A stretch of 38,712 nt of DNA from JANOAR01 sp031411235 (GTDB lineage Bacteria; Verrucomicrobiota; Verrucomicrobiia; Verrucomicrobiales; Verrucomicrobiaceae): assembly GCA_031411235.1 (NCBI GenBank), contig JANOAR010000094.1, forward strand, positions 1-38,712. Direction: 5' to 3'. The notes below the pieces were generated by a model that worked only from the letters and a program-made list of their open reading frames with translations, ran no database searches and was not told the origin of the DNA. This document shows positions 16,437 through 25,597 of the stretch, piece after piece; positions within the stretch are counted from its first letter, which is position 1; the number at the start of each line of letters is the position of its first letter. A program made the position numbers and the translations under genes.

Positions 16437-16781
16437 CCACGGGGCACAGTATTTTCAAAAAAGGATGGCGAGTCGCAGAAATGCGAGCTGGTTTACTGGA
16501 GTAGTTCTAATAAATTTAAGCCTGACCCGCTTGACAGCAACGGCCACTCAGGAATTCAACCAACAACCGTGAATAACTCCGTGAACAAGTGTGAATAGAC
16601 TGCGGGTAGTGTTCAACTGCTACTCCCACGAATGATTCTCAGTTAATAGAATTTCCTTTGTTTGAAACGCTTTTACTCCGGTAATTGCAGTGAGGGTGAT
16701 AAATTAACCGCCTTGGCTTTATGGGAATTCGTATTTAGACCCACCCATAAGGGTTGATCCCAATTCCACCGCCCGCTCACG
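16437..16781. other. AT-rich gap between convergent genes, upstream of the small RNA
   Basis: There is no coding frame with protein-like composition in this 345-bp stretch. It is distinctly more AT-rich than its neighbours and contains the three DnaA-box-like sites. It also has a TTGACA at about 16530-16535 without a good -10, and scattered AT tracts. Since BlaI and proA converge on the gap, neither needs a promoter here. The length and composition are thus unexplained unless the region serves the small RNA or a replication/structural role. Confidence 0.5.
16568..16598. promoter_or_regulatory. Cluster of three DnaA-box-like sites
   Basis: Three closely spaced 9-mers on the minus strand read TTATTCACG (16576-16568), TTGTTCACG (16588-16580) and CTATTCACA (16598-16590). 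Against the DnaA box TTATNCACA they have one, two and one mismatches. Start-to-start spacing is 12 and 10 bp, so they lie on about the same helix face. The flanks up to 16740 are AT-rich for this genome (TTAATAGAATTT, GATAAATTAA). They could be DnaA sites (regulatory, or part of an origin) or operators for another factor acting on the small RNA promoter about 130 bp away. Confidence 0.35.
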
Positions 16782-18071
16782 CTAGACCCGCACCTGCCCG
16801 GTACCTTCGATGAGGTACTTGTAGCTCGTCAGTTCCGCGAGGCCCATCGGACCCCGCGCATGAAGCTTATCTGTGCTGATGCCGATCTCCGCACCAAAGC
16901 CAAACTCACCACCATCGTTGAAGCGAGTGCTCGCATTCCACAGCACCACGGCGCTGTCCACATTGTGCATAAAGTCGTGCGCCGTGGCTTGATCGCGAGT
17001 GACGATGACATCGGTGTGATGCGAGCCAAAGGTGTTGATGTGGTCGATGGCTTCGTCGGCACCACTCACTGTTTTTGCCGCGAGGATGAGGTCGAGATAC
17101 TCCGTGCTCCAGTCTTCCACGGTGGCGAGTTCTGCCCCCGCGGGCAGTTGCGGTAGGGCCTCAGCATCTCCACGCCACTGCACGCCTGCGTTGGCCAGGA
17201 GCGCCCCGACCTTGGGATAAAAAGCAGCCGCGATGTCGCGATGCACCAGCATGGTCTCCAAGGCATTGCACACACCTGGCTTCTGCGTTTTGGAGTTCAG
17301 CACGATCTGTGCGGCCATGTCGAGGTCGGCGTCGGCATTCACAAAAACATGGCAGACGCCGTCGTAGTGTTTGATGACGGGCATACGTGCCGTGCTCACG
17401 ACCTTCTCAATGAGGCTCTTGCCTCCGCGTGGGATGATCAAGTCGATGTAGGCATCCATTCGTGCCATCAACTCCACGCTGCTGCGGTCGGTGAAAGGGA
17501 TCAGTTGGATGCTATCCGCAGGCAGTCCGGCAGCGGCACCGCTGTTTTGCATGGCGGCCACGAGCGCTTTATTCGAGTGGATCGCCTCGGAGCCACCGCG
17601 CAGAAGAGTCGCGTTGCTGGTTTTAAAACACAGGCTAGCCGCATCGCTGGTGACGTTGGGCCGCGATTCAAAGATGATGCCGATGACGCCGATGGGGACG
17701 CGCTCTTTGCGAATGTGCAGCCCGTTGGGGCGAGTCCATTCGCGGAGTCGTTCGCCGACGGGATCGGGCAGGTCGGCGACCTCGCGCACGGCTTGAGCGA
17801 TGGCGGCGAGCCGCTTCGAGTCCAGCAGCAAGCGGTCGATCATGGCCTTGTTCATGCCGTCGCTCTCGGCGGCGGTGATGTCCTTGGCATTGGCGGCAAG
17901 GATGTCCGCCTCATGCGAAATCAGTCCATCGGCCATGGCGCGGAGGATCGTGTTCTTCTCTGCCGTGCTCAGCTTCACGAGTTCGCGCGAGGCCTTGCGA
18001 GCGGCGCGGCCCATGCTGAGGATGCAGGCTTGGATGTCTTCTGGGGTCATGGTGGGTAGCGTGGGAGCCAT
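16782..18071 (-). CDS. proA: Gamma-glutamyl phosphate reductase (glutamate-5-semialdehyde dehydrogenase)
   Basis: A 429-residue ProA that reduces gamma-glutamyl phosphate to glutamate-5-semialdehyde with NADPH, the second step of proline synthesis. The catalytic Cys268 lies in QKPGVCNALET. Other family signatures are IGVIGIIFESRPNVTSDAASLC (128-148), LLRGGSEAIHSN and IIPRGGKSL. Length is near the family's usual ~415-430. An ATG seven codons in (MTPEDIQ) is an alternative start. proB is not adjacent. The nearest downstream terminator is the strong one near 16277, about 470 bp away. Confidence 0.96.
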   Translation of the reverse strand: MAPTLPTMTPEDIQACILSMGRAARKASRELVKLSTAEKNTILRAMADGLISHEADILAANAKDITAAESDGMNKAMIDRLLLDSKRLAAIAQAVREVADLPDPVGERLREWTRPNGLHIRKERVPIGVIGIIFESRPNVTSDAASLCFKTSNATLLRGGSEAIHSNKALVAAMQNSGAAAGLPADSIQLIPFTDRSSVELMARMDAYIDLIIPRGGKSLIEKVVSTARMPVIKHYDGVCHVFVNADADLDMAAQIVLNSKTQKPGVCNALETMLVHRDIAAAFYPKVGALLANAGVQWRGDAEALPQLPAGAELATVEDWSTEYLDLILAAKTVSGADEAIDHINTFGSHHTDVIVTRDQATAHDFMHNVDSAVVLWNASTRFNDGGEFGFGAEIGISTDKLHARGPMGLAELTSYKYLIEGTGQVRV

Positions 18072-18196
18072 GGCGAGCGGCTTGTTGTGTCAGTGCTTTC
18101 ATGCCTCTTGGCATGGCTGCTGGCAATGACTTGTTCGTCAGGCTTGCTCTACCGTGCGACCATTGCGTGTGTGAAAGTAGCCGACTCAAGATGGCC

Positions 18197-19246
18197 TCAC
18201 CACTGAAGCTCGCGGGCCTGCTCCTGCCATTTTTCGCGTTGGATGCGCCCCTTGAAGGCGAGGATGTTGCCGACTGTTTCGACTTCGGCTTCGCTCCACT
18301 CGGCAATCTGTCGGTAGGTGATGATGCCGTAGGATTGCAGCAGCTTGTTGATGACTTTGGCGATGCCTTTGATCTTGGTGAGATCGTCGGGCGCTGAGTC
18401 CGGGCGCGTGGTGATGAGCCGCTGCAAAAAGGCGATTTGAGCCTGAAGACTGTGCGCTTGCTCCTCGGCTTGGTGGGCAGTTTTGGGCAACGCCAAAGGC
18501 TTGGTCGAGGCGTGCGGCTCACTCCCTGTGGCAGTCGCTTTCAGCGTCTCTAGCTGTTGGTGCAACAAGTCGCGCTGCGTGATGGCCGCGGCGAGTGACT
18601 CATCTTCAGCGGGGTGAGCAGCCGCTTTTGTGGCTGAAGCTTTGCGGGCCTTCGCAGGTTTGGCTTCCGCGATTGGGGCTTGGCTTGCCGCGAGTTCTTG
18701 GGTGAGGCGTGCCTTGTCCTCGGTCAGTTGGGCGTGCTGTTGTTGGGCTGCGGCTAGGGCTTGCTCGTGTTCGGTTTGAGCGAGATTGAGTTGCTGCTTC
18801 AGCAGGTCAAACTGCTCGCGAGGGATGCTGCTGGCATTCAGCGCCTCTAGCTTTGCTTCCTCAAGCGAGAGGCGGTGAGTCGCCTCGGCGAGTTTGAGGA
18901 CGAGAGACTTCTGCTCGACCTCGTGATCAGCGATCAGGGCTGCTAGGCGTGCTGCGTTTGCCTCATGTCGTGCGGCATTGGCTTCGGCCTCGTTAACGAA
19001 AGAGCGAGGCACGGTGCTGGTCTGGAGTTCTGCAAGCTGGGTCGCATGGCGGTCGCGTTCTCCAGCGAGTTGAGCAGCCAGGGCTTTATCATGCGAAGGC
19101 TCTTGGATAGCGGTTGTGCTGGCTTCCACCAAAGCAGCAGGCTGGGGGCTGCGTTTCTGCCAGAGCAGGCCCAGCCAAAAGAACACGATGCCCACGACGA
19201 TGAGCCAGGGGAGGATTTCGAGAACGAGCCAGAGAAAAGGGGACAT
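18197..19246 (-). CDS. Membrane-anchored coiled-coil protein with C-terminal HhH-like domain
   Basis: A 349-residue protein with a clear three-part design. An N-terminal transmembrane helix spans about 5-29 (LWLVLEILPWLIVVGIVFFWLGLLW). A long Ala/Glu/Gln-rich coiled coil covers about 60-190 and is followed by a basic KPAKARKASATKAA stretch. The C-terminal ~60 residues (LTKIKGIAKVINKLLQSYGI..YRQIAEWSEAEVE) resemble the helix-hairpin-helix domain seen in proteins loosely called flap-endonuclease-1-like. That domain normally contacts DNA or mediates assembly; no nuclease residues are evident. An envelope-to-DNA tether is one possible reading, and an inference only. It is divergent from the DUF3604 gene and 125 bp upstream of proA. 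Confidence 0.75.
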   Translation of the reverse strand: MSPFLWLVLEILPWLIVVGIVFFWLGLLWQKRSPQPAALVEASTTAIQEPSHDKALAAQLAGERDRHATQLAELQTSTVPRSFVNEAEANAARHEANAARLAALIADHEVEQKSLVLKLAEATHRLSLEEAKLEALNASSIPREQFDLLKQQLNLAQTEHEQALAAAQQQHAQLTEDKARLTQELAASQAPIAEAKPAKARKASATKAAAHPAEDESLAAAITQRDLLHQQLETLKATATGSEPHASTKPLALPKTAHQAEEQAHSLQAQIAFLQRLITTRPDSAPDDLTKIKGIAKVINKLLQSYGIITYRQIAEWSEAEVETVGNILAFKGRIQREKWQEQARELQW

Positions 19247-19390
19247 GGCGACAAAGCGGCGAATATGGGAGGAGGTTGCCCACGCTCCATACGGAAAGCA
19301 CGGAAGGGCTCAGAGTTCCAACGGTAGATTCATCGCCATCGTTCTAAAGTTCTACTGCCTTCTGTCCTGCCGCCGAACAAGCTGAAAGGA

Positions 19391-22003
19391 ATGAAGGCTC
19401 TCCCTGTTATGAGGCGCATCATGTTAAAGACACTCGCCTGCCTTCTCCTCCTCGTCTCGCCAGCCATGGCCCAGGAAATGACGCCCAACGTCATACGACT
19501 CGCCGAACCCAAGGTGCAGTTCGATTTCCCGGCGCTCGCCCTTGATGCAAATGGTACGCCGTGGACGGCTTTCATCGCCTGGGATGGCACACAGGACACA
19601 CTTAGACTTGCCAAGGCTGGGGCCAACGTGCTGACCCTCGGCAAGCCCGGCATCATACACCAGCCCGCCATCACAGCCTTGGGCAGCGAGGCGCTCATCG
19701 TGGTGTGGTCGCAGGTGAATGACAAAGATCTGGTGGACTTGCTGGCCCAGCGAGTGCGCGATGGAAAGCCCGAGGGCGACCTCATCACCCTCGCGGCCTC
19801 CGCCAAAGGAGGCAATGCCTTCGCCAAAGCCGCCACCGATCACGCAGGCCGTGCCTGGGTGGTGTGGCAAGGGATGCGTGGTGGCCTAGGCGATGTGTTT
19901 TGTCGTTACTTCGATCCGGCGAAGAACGCGTGGTCGAAGGAAATCCAAGTCACGACTGATCCCGGCGGCGATTGGGAACCCTGCGTTGCCTTTGATGGAA
20001 AAGATGGCGCGTGGGTCGTGTACGACTCTTCACGCGGCAATGAATTCAACGTCTATGCCTCGCGCATCGCGCTCGATGGCAGCGTGGGTGAAACGAAAGT
20101 CATCATCAAAACCGACCGCTACGAGGGCCGCACCAGTGCCGTCGGTACGCCGGATGGCAAAGGCCTGTGGATCGCTTGCGAGCGTGGTCGTATGAAGTGG
20201 GGACTCGACATTCGAGCGCATGGCCATCTCGATGGGCTCAACGCCAGCAAGGACTTGGTGCTCGCTTACTGGAACATCGCCACGGGCACCGTCACCGAAG
20301 CCCCGAACCCCGAGGCTCTGCTGGAAGAGCTGCCCGGCCCGCAACCCCAAGCGCCTCGTGAAAATGCCAAAGCAAAGGCAAAAGCTAAAGCTGATGGCGC
20401 TGCCCAAGCTCCCGCCAAGTCACCGAACAAAGCCAAGCTTGCGCAAAATCAGGCTGATCGCGCCAACAACTTACCGCAGGTCGGGCTCGATGCCGAAGGT
20501 CGCCCGTGGGTCGCCGTGCGCTACTACCGCAACTTCGACTGGCGCATCGCCTTGACGCGTTACGATGCCGCGTCGCAGCAGTGGACGAAGCCTTGGCCAG
20601 TCCCCAGCAGCATCTACTCGCAAGATCGCCAAAGCCGCTGGGCACTGGGAAAAGAGGGTGCGCTGTGGCTTGCCTGGCCAACGGATTTGCGCAGCTCCAA
20701 GCTCCATCTAGTCAGCGAAATACATCTCGCCAAACTCCAAGGCGAAGCCGCGCCACCGCTTGTCAAAGCACCCGCCGCCGCCCCCTTTCCCACCCCGCCA
20801 GCCTACATCAATCCCGAGACGCCCGAGCGCTCACGCGAGGATCGCCATTCGATGACGCACAACGGCGTGACTTATTATTTATACTGGGGCGACTACCACC
20901 GGCACACCGACATCTCCAACTGCGTCACCGCCAACGATGGCTGCGTGCTGGAGCAGTTCCGCTACGCGCTCGACATGGGCAAGCTCGACACCCTGGGCAC
21001 CAGCGACCACACCGACATCGCCAAGATTTACCACCCGTATGAATGGTGGCTGAACCAGAAAATGGTCGATGTCTTCTACATGCCGGGCAGCTTCATGAGC
21101 ATGTATGCCTACGAGCGCGAGCAGAGGTGGCCGTATGGGCATCGCAACATCGTCTTCGCCCAGCGCGGTGGGCCTATCGTTTACATCCAGCGTGCGAACT
21201 ATCTCGCATCGCCCTGGCAGAACGTGTTTCCGTTGAAGGAAGTGGGCACCCCCGAGATCATGCCCGAGGAGTTGTGGGATGTTCTGCATCGCTACGGCAA
21301 GCCCGTGTCCGTCATCAGCCACACCGGAGCCACGAGCATGGGCACCGATTGGAATATCTTCAAAACCATCGACAACCGTGTGGAAAATCTCATCGAGATT
21401 TATCAAGGCGCACGCGTCAGTTACGAAGGCCTGAATGCGCCCCAACCCACCGTCGGTATGCGCGTGGGCGAGGACTACAACCACTCATCCACCGTCATTG
21501 GCAAACCCGTCGTCGGTGAGCCCATTCGCAGCTTCACCGAGAAGAACAATGGCCTGTATCAAAACGCCTTATCCCTCGGGCACAAACTCGGTGTCTGGGC
21601 CGATAGCGACCACATCAGTACGCACACCAGCTACGGCGGCGTCTATGTGAAAGACTTTACCCGCGAGGGCATCATCGAAGGCTTGAACGCTCGCCGCACC
21701 ATGGCTGCCACGGATAAAATATATGTCGAGTTCACCTGCAATGGTTCGCTCATGGGCACCGAGATCGAAGTGAGCGGCAAGCCCTCAATGAAGTTCAGCA
21801 TCGACGGCACCGCCGCGATCAAGCGCGTGACGCTGATCCGCAACGAGAAGGACTACCAAGTCTGGGAACCGAAGGCGAAGACCTTTGCCAAAACCTTCAC
21901 CGACGAGGCCCCCGAGAGCCCAGAGAACCGCTACTACCTGCGCGTCGAGCAGGTCGACGGCAACATGGCTTGGTCATCACCCGTGTGGGTGAAGTTGCGG
22001 TAG
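19391..22003 (+). CDS. DUF3604 (PHP-like) exported protein
   Basis: An 870-residue exported protein. A signal peptide (LKTLACLLLLVSPAMAQ) is cut near residue 28. Residues 30-330 are beta-rich repeats (GTPWTAFIAWDG.., RAWVVWQGM.., GAWVVYDSS..) suggesting a propeller-like N-terminal domain. A low-complexity AKAKAKADG linker near 320-345 follows. From about 490 a DUF3604 domain carries PHP-like metal-site motifs: WGDYHRHTD (Asp501, His503, His505), SDHTD (Asp539, His540), SHTG (His644) and DSDH (Asp740, His741). PHP proteins are metal-dependent phosphoesterases, but the activity of DUF3604 is not established. AGGA lies before the first ATG; ATGs at codons 7 and 11 are alternatives. Confidence 0.82.
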   Translation: MKALPVMRRIMLKTLACLLLLVSPAMAQEMTPNVIRLAEPKVQFDFPALALDANGTPWTAFIAWDGTQDTLRLAKAGANVLTLGKPGIIHQPAITALGSEALIVVWSQVNDKDLVDLLAQRVRDGKPEGDLITLAASAKGGNAFAKAATDHAGRAWVVWQGMRGGLGDVFCRYFDPAKNAWSKEIQVTTDPGGDWEPCVAFDGKDGAWVVYDSSRGNEFNVYASRIALDGSVGETKVIIKTDRYEGRTSAVGTPDGKGLWIACERGRMKWGLDIRAHGHLDGLNASKDLVLAYWNIATGTVTEAPNPEALLEELPGPQPQAPRENAKAKAKAKADGAAQAPAKSPNKAKLAQNQADRANNLPQVGLDAEGRPWVAVRYYRNFDWRIALTRYDAASQQWTKPWPVPSSIYSQDRQSRWALGKEGALWLAWPTDLRSSKLHLVSEIHLAKLQGEAAPPLVKAPAAAPFPTPPAYINPETPERSREDRHSMTHNGVTYYLYWGDYHRHTDISNCVTANDGCVLEQFRYALDMGKLDTLGTSDHTDIAKIYHPYEWWLNQKMVDVFYMPGSFMSMYAYEREQRWPYGHRNIVFAQRGGPIVYIQRANYLASPWQNVFPLKEVGTPEIMPEELWDVLHRYGKPVSVISHTGATSMGTDWNIFKTIDNRVENLIEIYQGARVSYEGLNAPQPTVGMRVGEDYNHSSTVIGKPVVGEPIRSFTEKNNGLYQNALSLGHKLGVWADSDHISTHTSYGGVYVKDFTREGIIEGLNARRTMAATDKIYVEFTCNGSLMGTEIEVSGKPSMKFSIDGTAAIKRVTLIRNEKDYQVWEPKAKTFAKTFTDEAPESPENRYYLRVEQVDGNMAWSSPVWVKLR

Positions 22004-22041
22004 GGCAGGCGGCGAGTTTGCGGCAGAGAAAAAACGGGGTA

Positions 22042-23847
22042 ATGGAGCGAATGTCCTCCGCTACACCCGCCAATCCTGACCGCTGGTCGCTCGTCTCCTG
22101 GTTCTCCAACTTCGCTGCACCCGATTACGTTGCCTTTAAAGAAGCGCTCGTCAGCGACATCGCCACGCAGCGCAACCAAGCCGAAGCACTGGGTGCCAGC
22201 ACTGCCGACATCGCGCAGAACATCGCCGCGTATGAGACCCTGGGCGACCGCCTGGGACATCTCTCCGCCTACCTCGGCTGCCTATCCGCCGATGACGCCA
22301 ATAATGAAGCGGTGAAGGCTGATGAAGCGTGGATCTCGACGCTGGAAGCCGAGAACGCGAAGCTCAAAGCAACGCTGCAAGCCGCGCTCGCCGCACTCAG
22401 CGACACCGAGTTTCAGATGGTTCTCGACGCTCCGTCGCTGGCTGGTGCCGACCATGCCGTGAAGCGGATGCGCGAGGAAGGCAGGCACCAGATGAAGTCC
22501 GAACTGGAGGCGCTCGCTGCCGATTTGAATGTAACAGGACTGCACGCCTGGGGCCGCCTCTACGACACCCTTTCGGGCAAAATGGAGTTCCCGATGACCT
22601 TCCCCGATGGGCACAGCGAAACCGTGCCAATGGCGCGGCGGCGAGCGCTGATGTCAGACCCAGATCGCCGCCTGCGCGAGGCTTCCTTTCACGCCGGGCA
22701 GCAGCCCTGGCTTGATCATGCCGACACCCTGGCCGCTGGTCTCAATGGCATCGCAGGCACACGCCTCAGCCTCTACGGACGGCGCGGTATTCCGCACTTC
22801 CTCGACACACCGCTTTTTGATGGCGCGATGAGTCGCGCCTCGCTGGAAGCCATGATGCAGGCCATCCACACTCACATCGAGCTGCCACGTCGTGCCCTGC
22901 GCACCGCCGCGCGATTACAGGGCACCGCAGCGTTGCATTACTTTGATCTTGAGGCTCCGCAGATCGCTGCACCACAGGAGAAAGCGCTCACTTGGGACGA
23001 TGCCTGCACCACCGTCGAGCGTGCCTTCACCGCCGCCTATCCGCGCCTCGGCAGCTACTTCCGCGAGATGCTGCAACAGCAGTGGATCGAAGCCCAGCCA
23101 CGCGCAGGCAAGCGCCCCGGAGCCTTCTGCACCGGGTCGCAATTGCGCCACGAAGAGCGCATCTACATGACCTGGCACGGCACCACGCATGACATGGTAA
23201 CGCTCGCCCACGAGGCCGGCCACGCCTGGCACTCCTGTGTGCTACGCCCCGCGCGTTCCTTCGCCGCGAACTACCCCATGACGCTCGCTGAGACAGCTTC
23301 CAACTTTGGCGAGATGATCCTGCTCGATGGCCTCATCAATGACCCCGGCATGACGCCCGAGATCCGCGCTTACCTGCTCGATCAAGAAATGCTTCGCTCC
23401 CACGCCTACCTCATCAACATCCCCATGCGCTATGAGTTCGAGCAAGCCTTCTACACCGAACGCGCCGCTGGCGAAGTGCCCGTGTCACGCTTGCGCGAAC
23501 TGATGACCGAAGTGCAAAACAAACTCTATGGCGATACCCTTCTCCCCGACGGCACCGACCCCATGTTCTGGGCGTCGAAGATGCACTTCTTCATCACCGG
23601 CGTGTCCTTCTACAACTTCCCCTACACCTTCGGCTACCTGCTCAGCCACGCCCTCTTCGCTCGGTTCAAAGTCGAAGGAGCAAGATTCCTGCCACGCTAC
23701 GAGGCCTTCCTCGCTACTACGGGTAGCGCGAGCTGCGAGGAAGTTGCCAAGCGCACGCTAGGAGCCGACCTCACCTCGCCCGACTTCTGGGCCACCGCCC
23801 TGCGTGCCATCGAGCCCACGCTGGCAGCTTATGAGCGGTTGGGTTAA
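22042..23847 (+). CDS. M3 family oligoendopeptidase (PepF-like)
   Basis: A ~601-residue zinc oligopeptidase of the M3/thimet-like family. The active site is HEAGH (His390-Glu391-His394) in TLAHEAGHAWH, with the third zinc ligand expected in the following AETASNFGE helix. No signal peptide, so a cytoplasmic enzyme that trims short peptides. The start is uncertain: ATGs at 22042 and 22051 are both possible (each with a G-rich stretch very close). The frame is open further upstream but overlaps the DUF3604 gene. It lies 38 bp after that gene and 54 bp before the FKBP gene. Confidence 0.9.
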   Translation: MERMSSATPANPDRWSLVSWFSNFAAPDYVAFKEALVSDIATQRNQAEALGASTADIAQNIAAYETLGDRLGHLSAYLGCLSADDANNEAVKADEAWISTLEAENAKLKATLQAALAALSDTEFQMVLDAPSLAGADHAVKRMREEGRHQMKSELEALAADLNVTGLHAWGRLYDTLSGKMEFPMTFPDGHSETVPMARRRALMSDPDRRLREASFHAGQQPWLDHADTLAAGLNGIAGTRLSLYGRRGIPHFLDTPLFDGAMSRASLEAMMQAIHTHIELPRRALRTAARLQGTAALHYFDLEAPQIAAPQEKALTWDDACTTVERAFTAAYPRLGSYFREMLQQQWIEAQPRAGKRPGAFCTGSQLRHEERIYMTWHGTTHDMVTLAHEAGHAWHSCVLRPARSFAANYPMTLAETASNFGEMILLDGLINDPGMTPEIRAYLLDQEMLRSHAYLINIPMRYEFEQAFYTERAAGEVPVSRLRELMTEVQNKLYGDTLLPDGTDPMFWASKMHFFITGVSFYNFPYTFGYLLSHALFARFKVEGARFLPRYEAFLATTGSASCEEVAKRTLGADLTSPDFWATALRAIEPTLAAYERLG

Positions 23848-23901
23848 ACCGTTTGCGCTCGCTTTGGCACAGGCTTAAACCGCCAGCCCAAAAATCTATT
23901 T

Positions 23902-24303
23902 ATGGCACTATCCACACTCGAAGAAGGCAAAGCGTATCTCGCAGAGAACGCCAAGAATGAAGGCGTCACCACCACGGCCAGCGGCTTGCAGTACAAGGTG
24001 ATCACCGAAGGCACGGGCAAGAGCCCCAGCGCCAAGGACACCGTGGTCGTCCACTACCGTGGCACCAACATCGGCGGCGTGGAGTTCGACAGCTCCTACT
24101 CGCGGCGCGAGCCAGCGGAGTTCCCACTGAACCGGGTGATCAAGGGCTGGACTGAAGGCGTACAGTTGATGAAGGAAGGCGCGAAGTTCCAGTTCTACAT
24201 CCCCTCCAAACTGGCCTACGGCGAGCGCGGTGCTCCGCCCGACATCCTGCCCAATGAGACGCTGCTCTTTGAAGTCGAGCTGCTGAAGGTCTGGGAAGAT
24301 TAG
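23902..24303 (+). CDS. FKBP-type peptidyl-prolyl cis-trans isomerase
   Basis: A 133-residue single-domain FKBP that speeds proline cis-trans isomerisation in protein folding. A helical N-terminal stretch (EEGKAYLAENAKNEGV) leads into SGLQYKVITEGTG, VVVHYRGT..GVEFDSSYSR, VIKGWTEGVQLMKEG and LAYGERGAPPDILPNETLLFEVELL, all family hallmarks. It lacks a signal peptide, unlike the periplasmic FkpA/FklB types whose N-terminal words it resembles, so it is probably cytoplasmic. It ends near a long hairpin shared with the convergent UbiA-like gene. Confidence 0.93.
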   Translation: MALSTLEEGKAYLAENAKNEGVTTTASGLQYKVITEGTGKSPSAKDTVVVHYRGTNIGGVEFDSSYSRREPAEFPLNRVIKGWTEGVQLMKEGAKFQFYIPSKLAYGERGAPPDILPNETLLFEVELLKVWED

Positions 24304-24331
24304 TCGCAAGGCCATCACGCCATCGGTGCGG

Positions 24332-24365
24332 GCTTGGCCAGGATTACCGCAATCCTTGGCCAAGC
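24332..24365. terminator. Hairpin between convergent genes
   Basis: A 14-bp stem with a single bulged T (24332-24345 with 24351-24365) and a 5-base loop lies between the FKBP stop (24303) and the UbiA-like stop (24374). The inner part pairs AGGATT with AATCCT, the outer part CTTGGCC with GGCCAAG. No T run follows on either strand, so it is best read as a bidirectional transcript-end structure rather than a textbook intrinsic terminator. Confidence 0.6.
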
Positions 24366-24373
24366 GCAGGTGG

Positions 24374-25261
24374 CTACGTCGCGGCCACCCACCGCTGCCA
24401 CAGGCGCAGCACGGGGGCAGCCGCGACAAAAGCGAGCGCCACTGGCAGTGATAGACTCGCCACAGCGAGGGCATCAACGATGGTGATGCCTGCGAGCAAC
24501 ATGCCCACAGCCTTGCCAATATTTGGCCCGCCAAGCCGAAGGGTTCTCAGCGCCATATAGAGCAGCACGCCGTAGAAGGGGACGATAAGCAGCGGCTTCC
24601 ATTCGCCACAGGAGAGGAGGAAGACCGGCATGAGTAGCGGGCAACAAAGCAGCACTCGCGACAATACCTTGCCCACCGCCGAGCCACTGCTAGCGGACTC
24701 ACTGCGTGCGGCGATGGTGAGTCCTACGATGTAGATACCGAGCAGCAGCGCCTGCGCCCAGAGTACTGAATTGCCCTTGCAACCATTCGTCGCCAACGAG
24801 CCCACCGCTAAATACAGTAACGTGCGGCAAGCCCCCATGATGATGACCGAGCCTGCCCAGGGCTTGTGATACAGATCATAACCGACGATGGCCGCGACGA
24901 GGCCAGCCGCGATGCCTGCGTGTGCGCCACCGAGAAAAACCAGTACCGCATAGCCACCGAGTAGCCCGCTCACGACCATCATCCACACCGTGCGCAGGCT
25001 GATGCGCCCCGACGGAATCGGGCGCTCCGGGCGATGGGCGCGATCCCAGGCCACATCCGCAGCGTCATTGAGCATCATACCAGCCGAGTAGAGCAGTGAA
25101 CCGCCGAGCAGCAGCCAACCGAGGCGGGTATCCCATTGCCAAGTCGCACCTTGCGTGATGATCCAAGCCGCGAGGATGTTCGTCCAAACGGTGGGGAGGT
25201 TAGAGATGCGGCAGAGTTCGAGAATGGCACGGAGCATGGGCATCGGTAAATCCGAAATCAC
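24374..25261 (-). CDS. UbiA-family prenyltransferase-like membrane protein
   Basis: A 295-residue polytopic membrane protein with about eight hydrophobic helices. The first Asp-rich motif of UbiA enzymes is intact (NDAADVAWD, Asn65, Asp66, Asp69, Asp73), followed by RPIPSGRIS. The second Asp-rich motif of classic UbiA is not visible; the corresponding place reads TIAARSESAS (182-191). This suggests a divergent subfamily, such as the EboC-like group, with an unknown aromatic or other acceptor. No other quinone or Ebo genes are nearby. The 5' end faces the tRNA-Glu region. Substrate unknown. Confidence 0.8.
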   Translation of the reverse strand: MISDLPMPMLRAILELCRISNLPTVWTNILAAWIITQGATWQWDTRLGWLLLGGSLLYSAGMMLNDAADVAWDRAHRPERPIPSGRISLRTVWMMVVSGLLGGYAVLVFLGGAHAGIAAGLVAAIVGYDLYHKPWAGSVIIMGACRTLLYLAVGSLATNGCKGNSVLWAQALLLGIYIVGLTIAARSESASSGSAVGKVLSRVLLCCPLLMPVFLLSCGEWKPLLIVPFYGVLLYMALRTLRLGGPNIGKAVGMLLAGITIVDALAVASLSLPVALAFVAAAPVLRLWQRWVAAT

Positions 25262-25423
25262 AGTCTGCCATTCATCTTCTCACCCCAGGATGGATCAAGC
25301 CTTGGGGGAAGCCCTGTGCTGCACGCGCGTAGCGAAGTCGTGGCACGGCCTAGCCTACCCAAAAAACTCAACTTTCCGCTTGCCGGATATGGCATTGAGG
25401 GCATTGTCGCGGCCCGCAAACAC

Positions 25424-25498
25424 GACCCCTTCGTCTAGCGGTTAGGACACGTCCCTTTCACGGATGCGACAGGAGTTCGATTCTCCTAGGGGTCGCCA
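25424..25498 (+). tRNA. tRNA-Glu (anticodon TTC)
   Basis: A complete cloverleaf with encoded CCA. The acceptor stem GACCCCT (25424-25430) pairs with AGGGGTC (25488-25494), followed by G and CCA (25496-25498). The anticodon loop CTTTCAC (25455-25461) has TTC at 25457-25459 and is closed by CGTCC/GGATG. The T arm AGGAG-TTCGATT-CTCCT covers 25471-25487. It closely resembles E. coli tRNA-Glu. It stands alone, about 160 bp upstream of which the UbiA-like gene starts on the opposite strand. Confidence 0.97.
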
Positions 25499-25597
25499 AT
25501 TCTCATCAGAGATTTGGAAATCAGCAGTTGCCGTATAAGGCCTTCGCCTGCGAGCGGGAGATTGGCAAACGAGGTGTCGTGCGTTAAAAAAATCGCC

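Noticed and set aside
16168..16458. Small minus-strand protein over the small RNA (MGASVKLVF...)
   Set aside because: The frame reads through a perfect intrinsic terminator stem and into the BlaI gene without a stop, and no start signal precedes it.
16677..16781. Possible tRNA-like 3' end near proA (GGGTTGATCCC)
   Set aside because: No matching acceptor stem, anticodon arm or D arm could be drawn.
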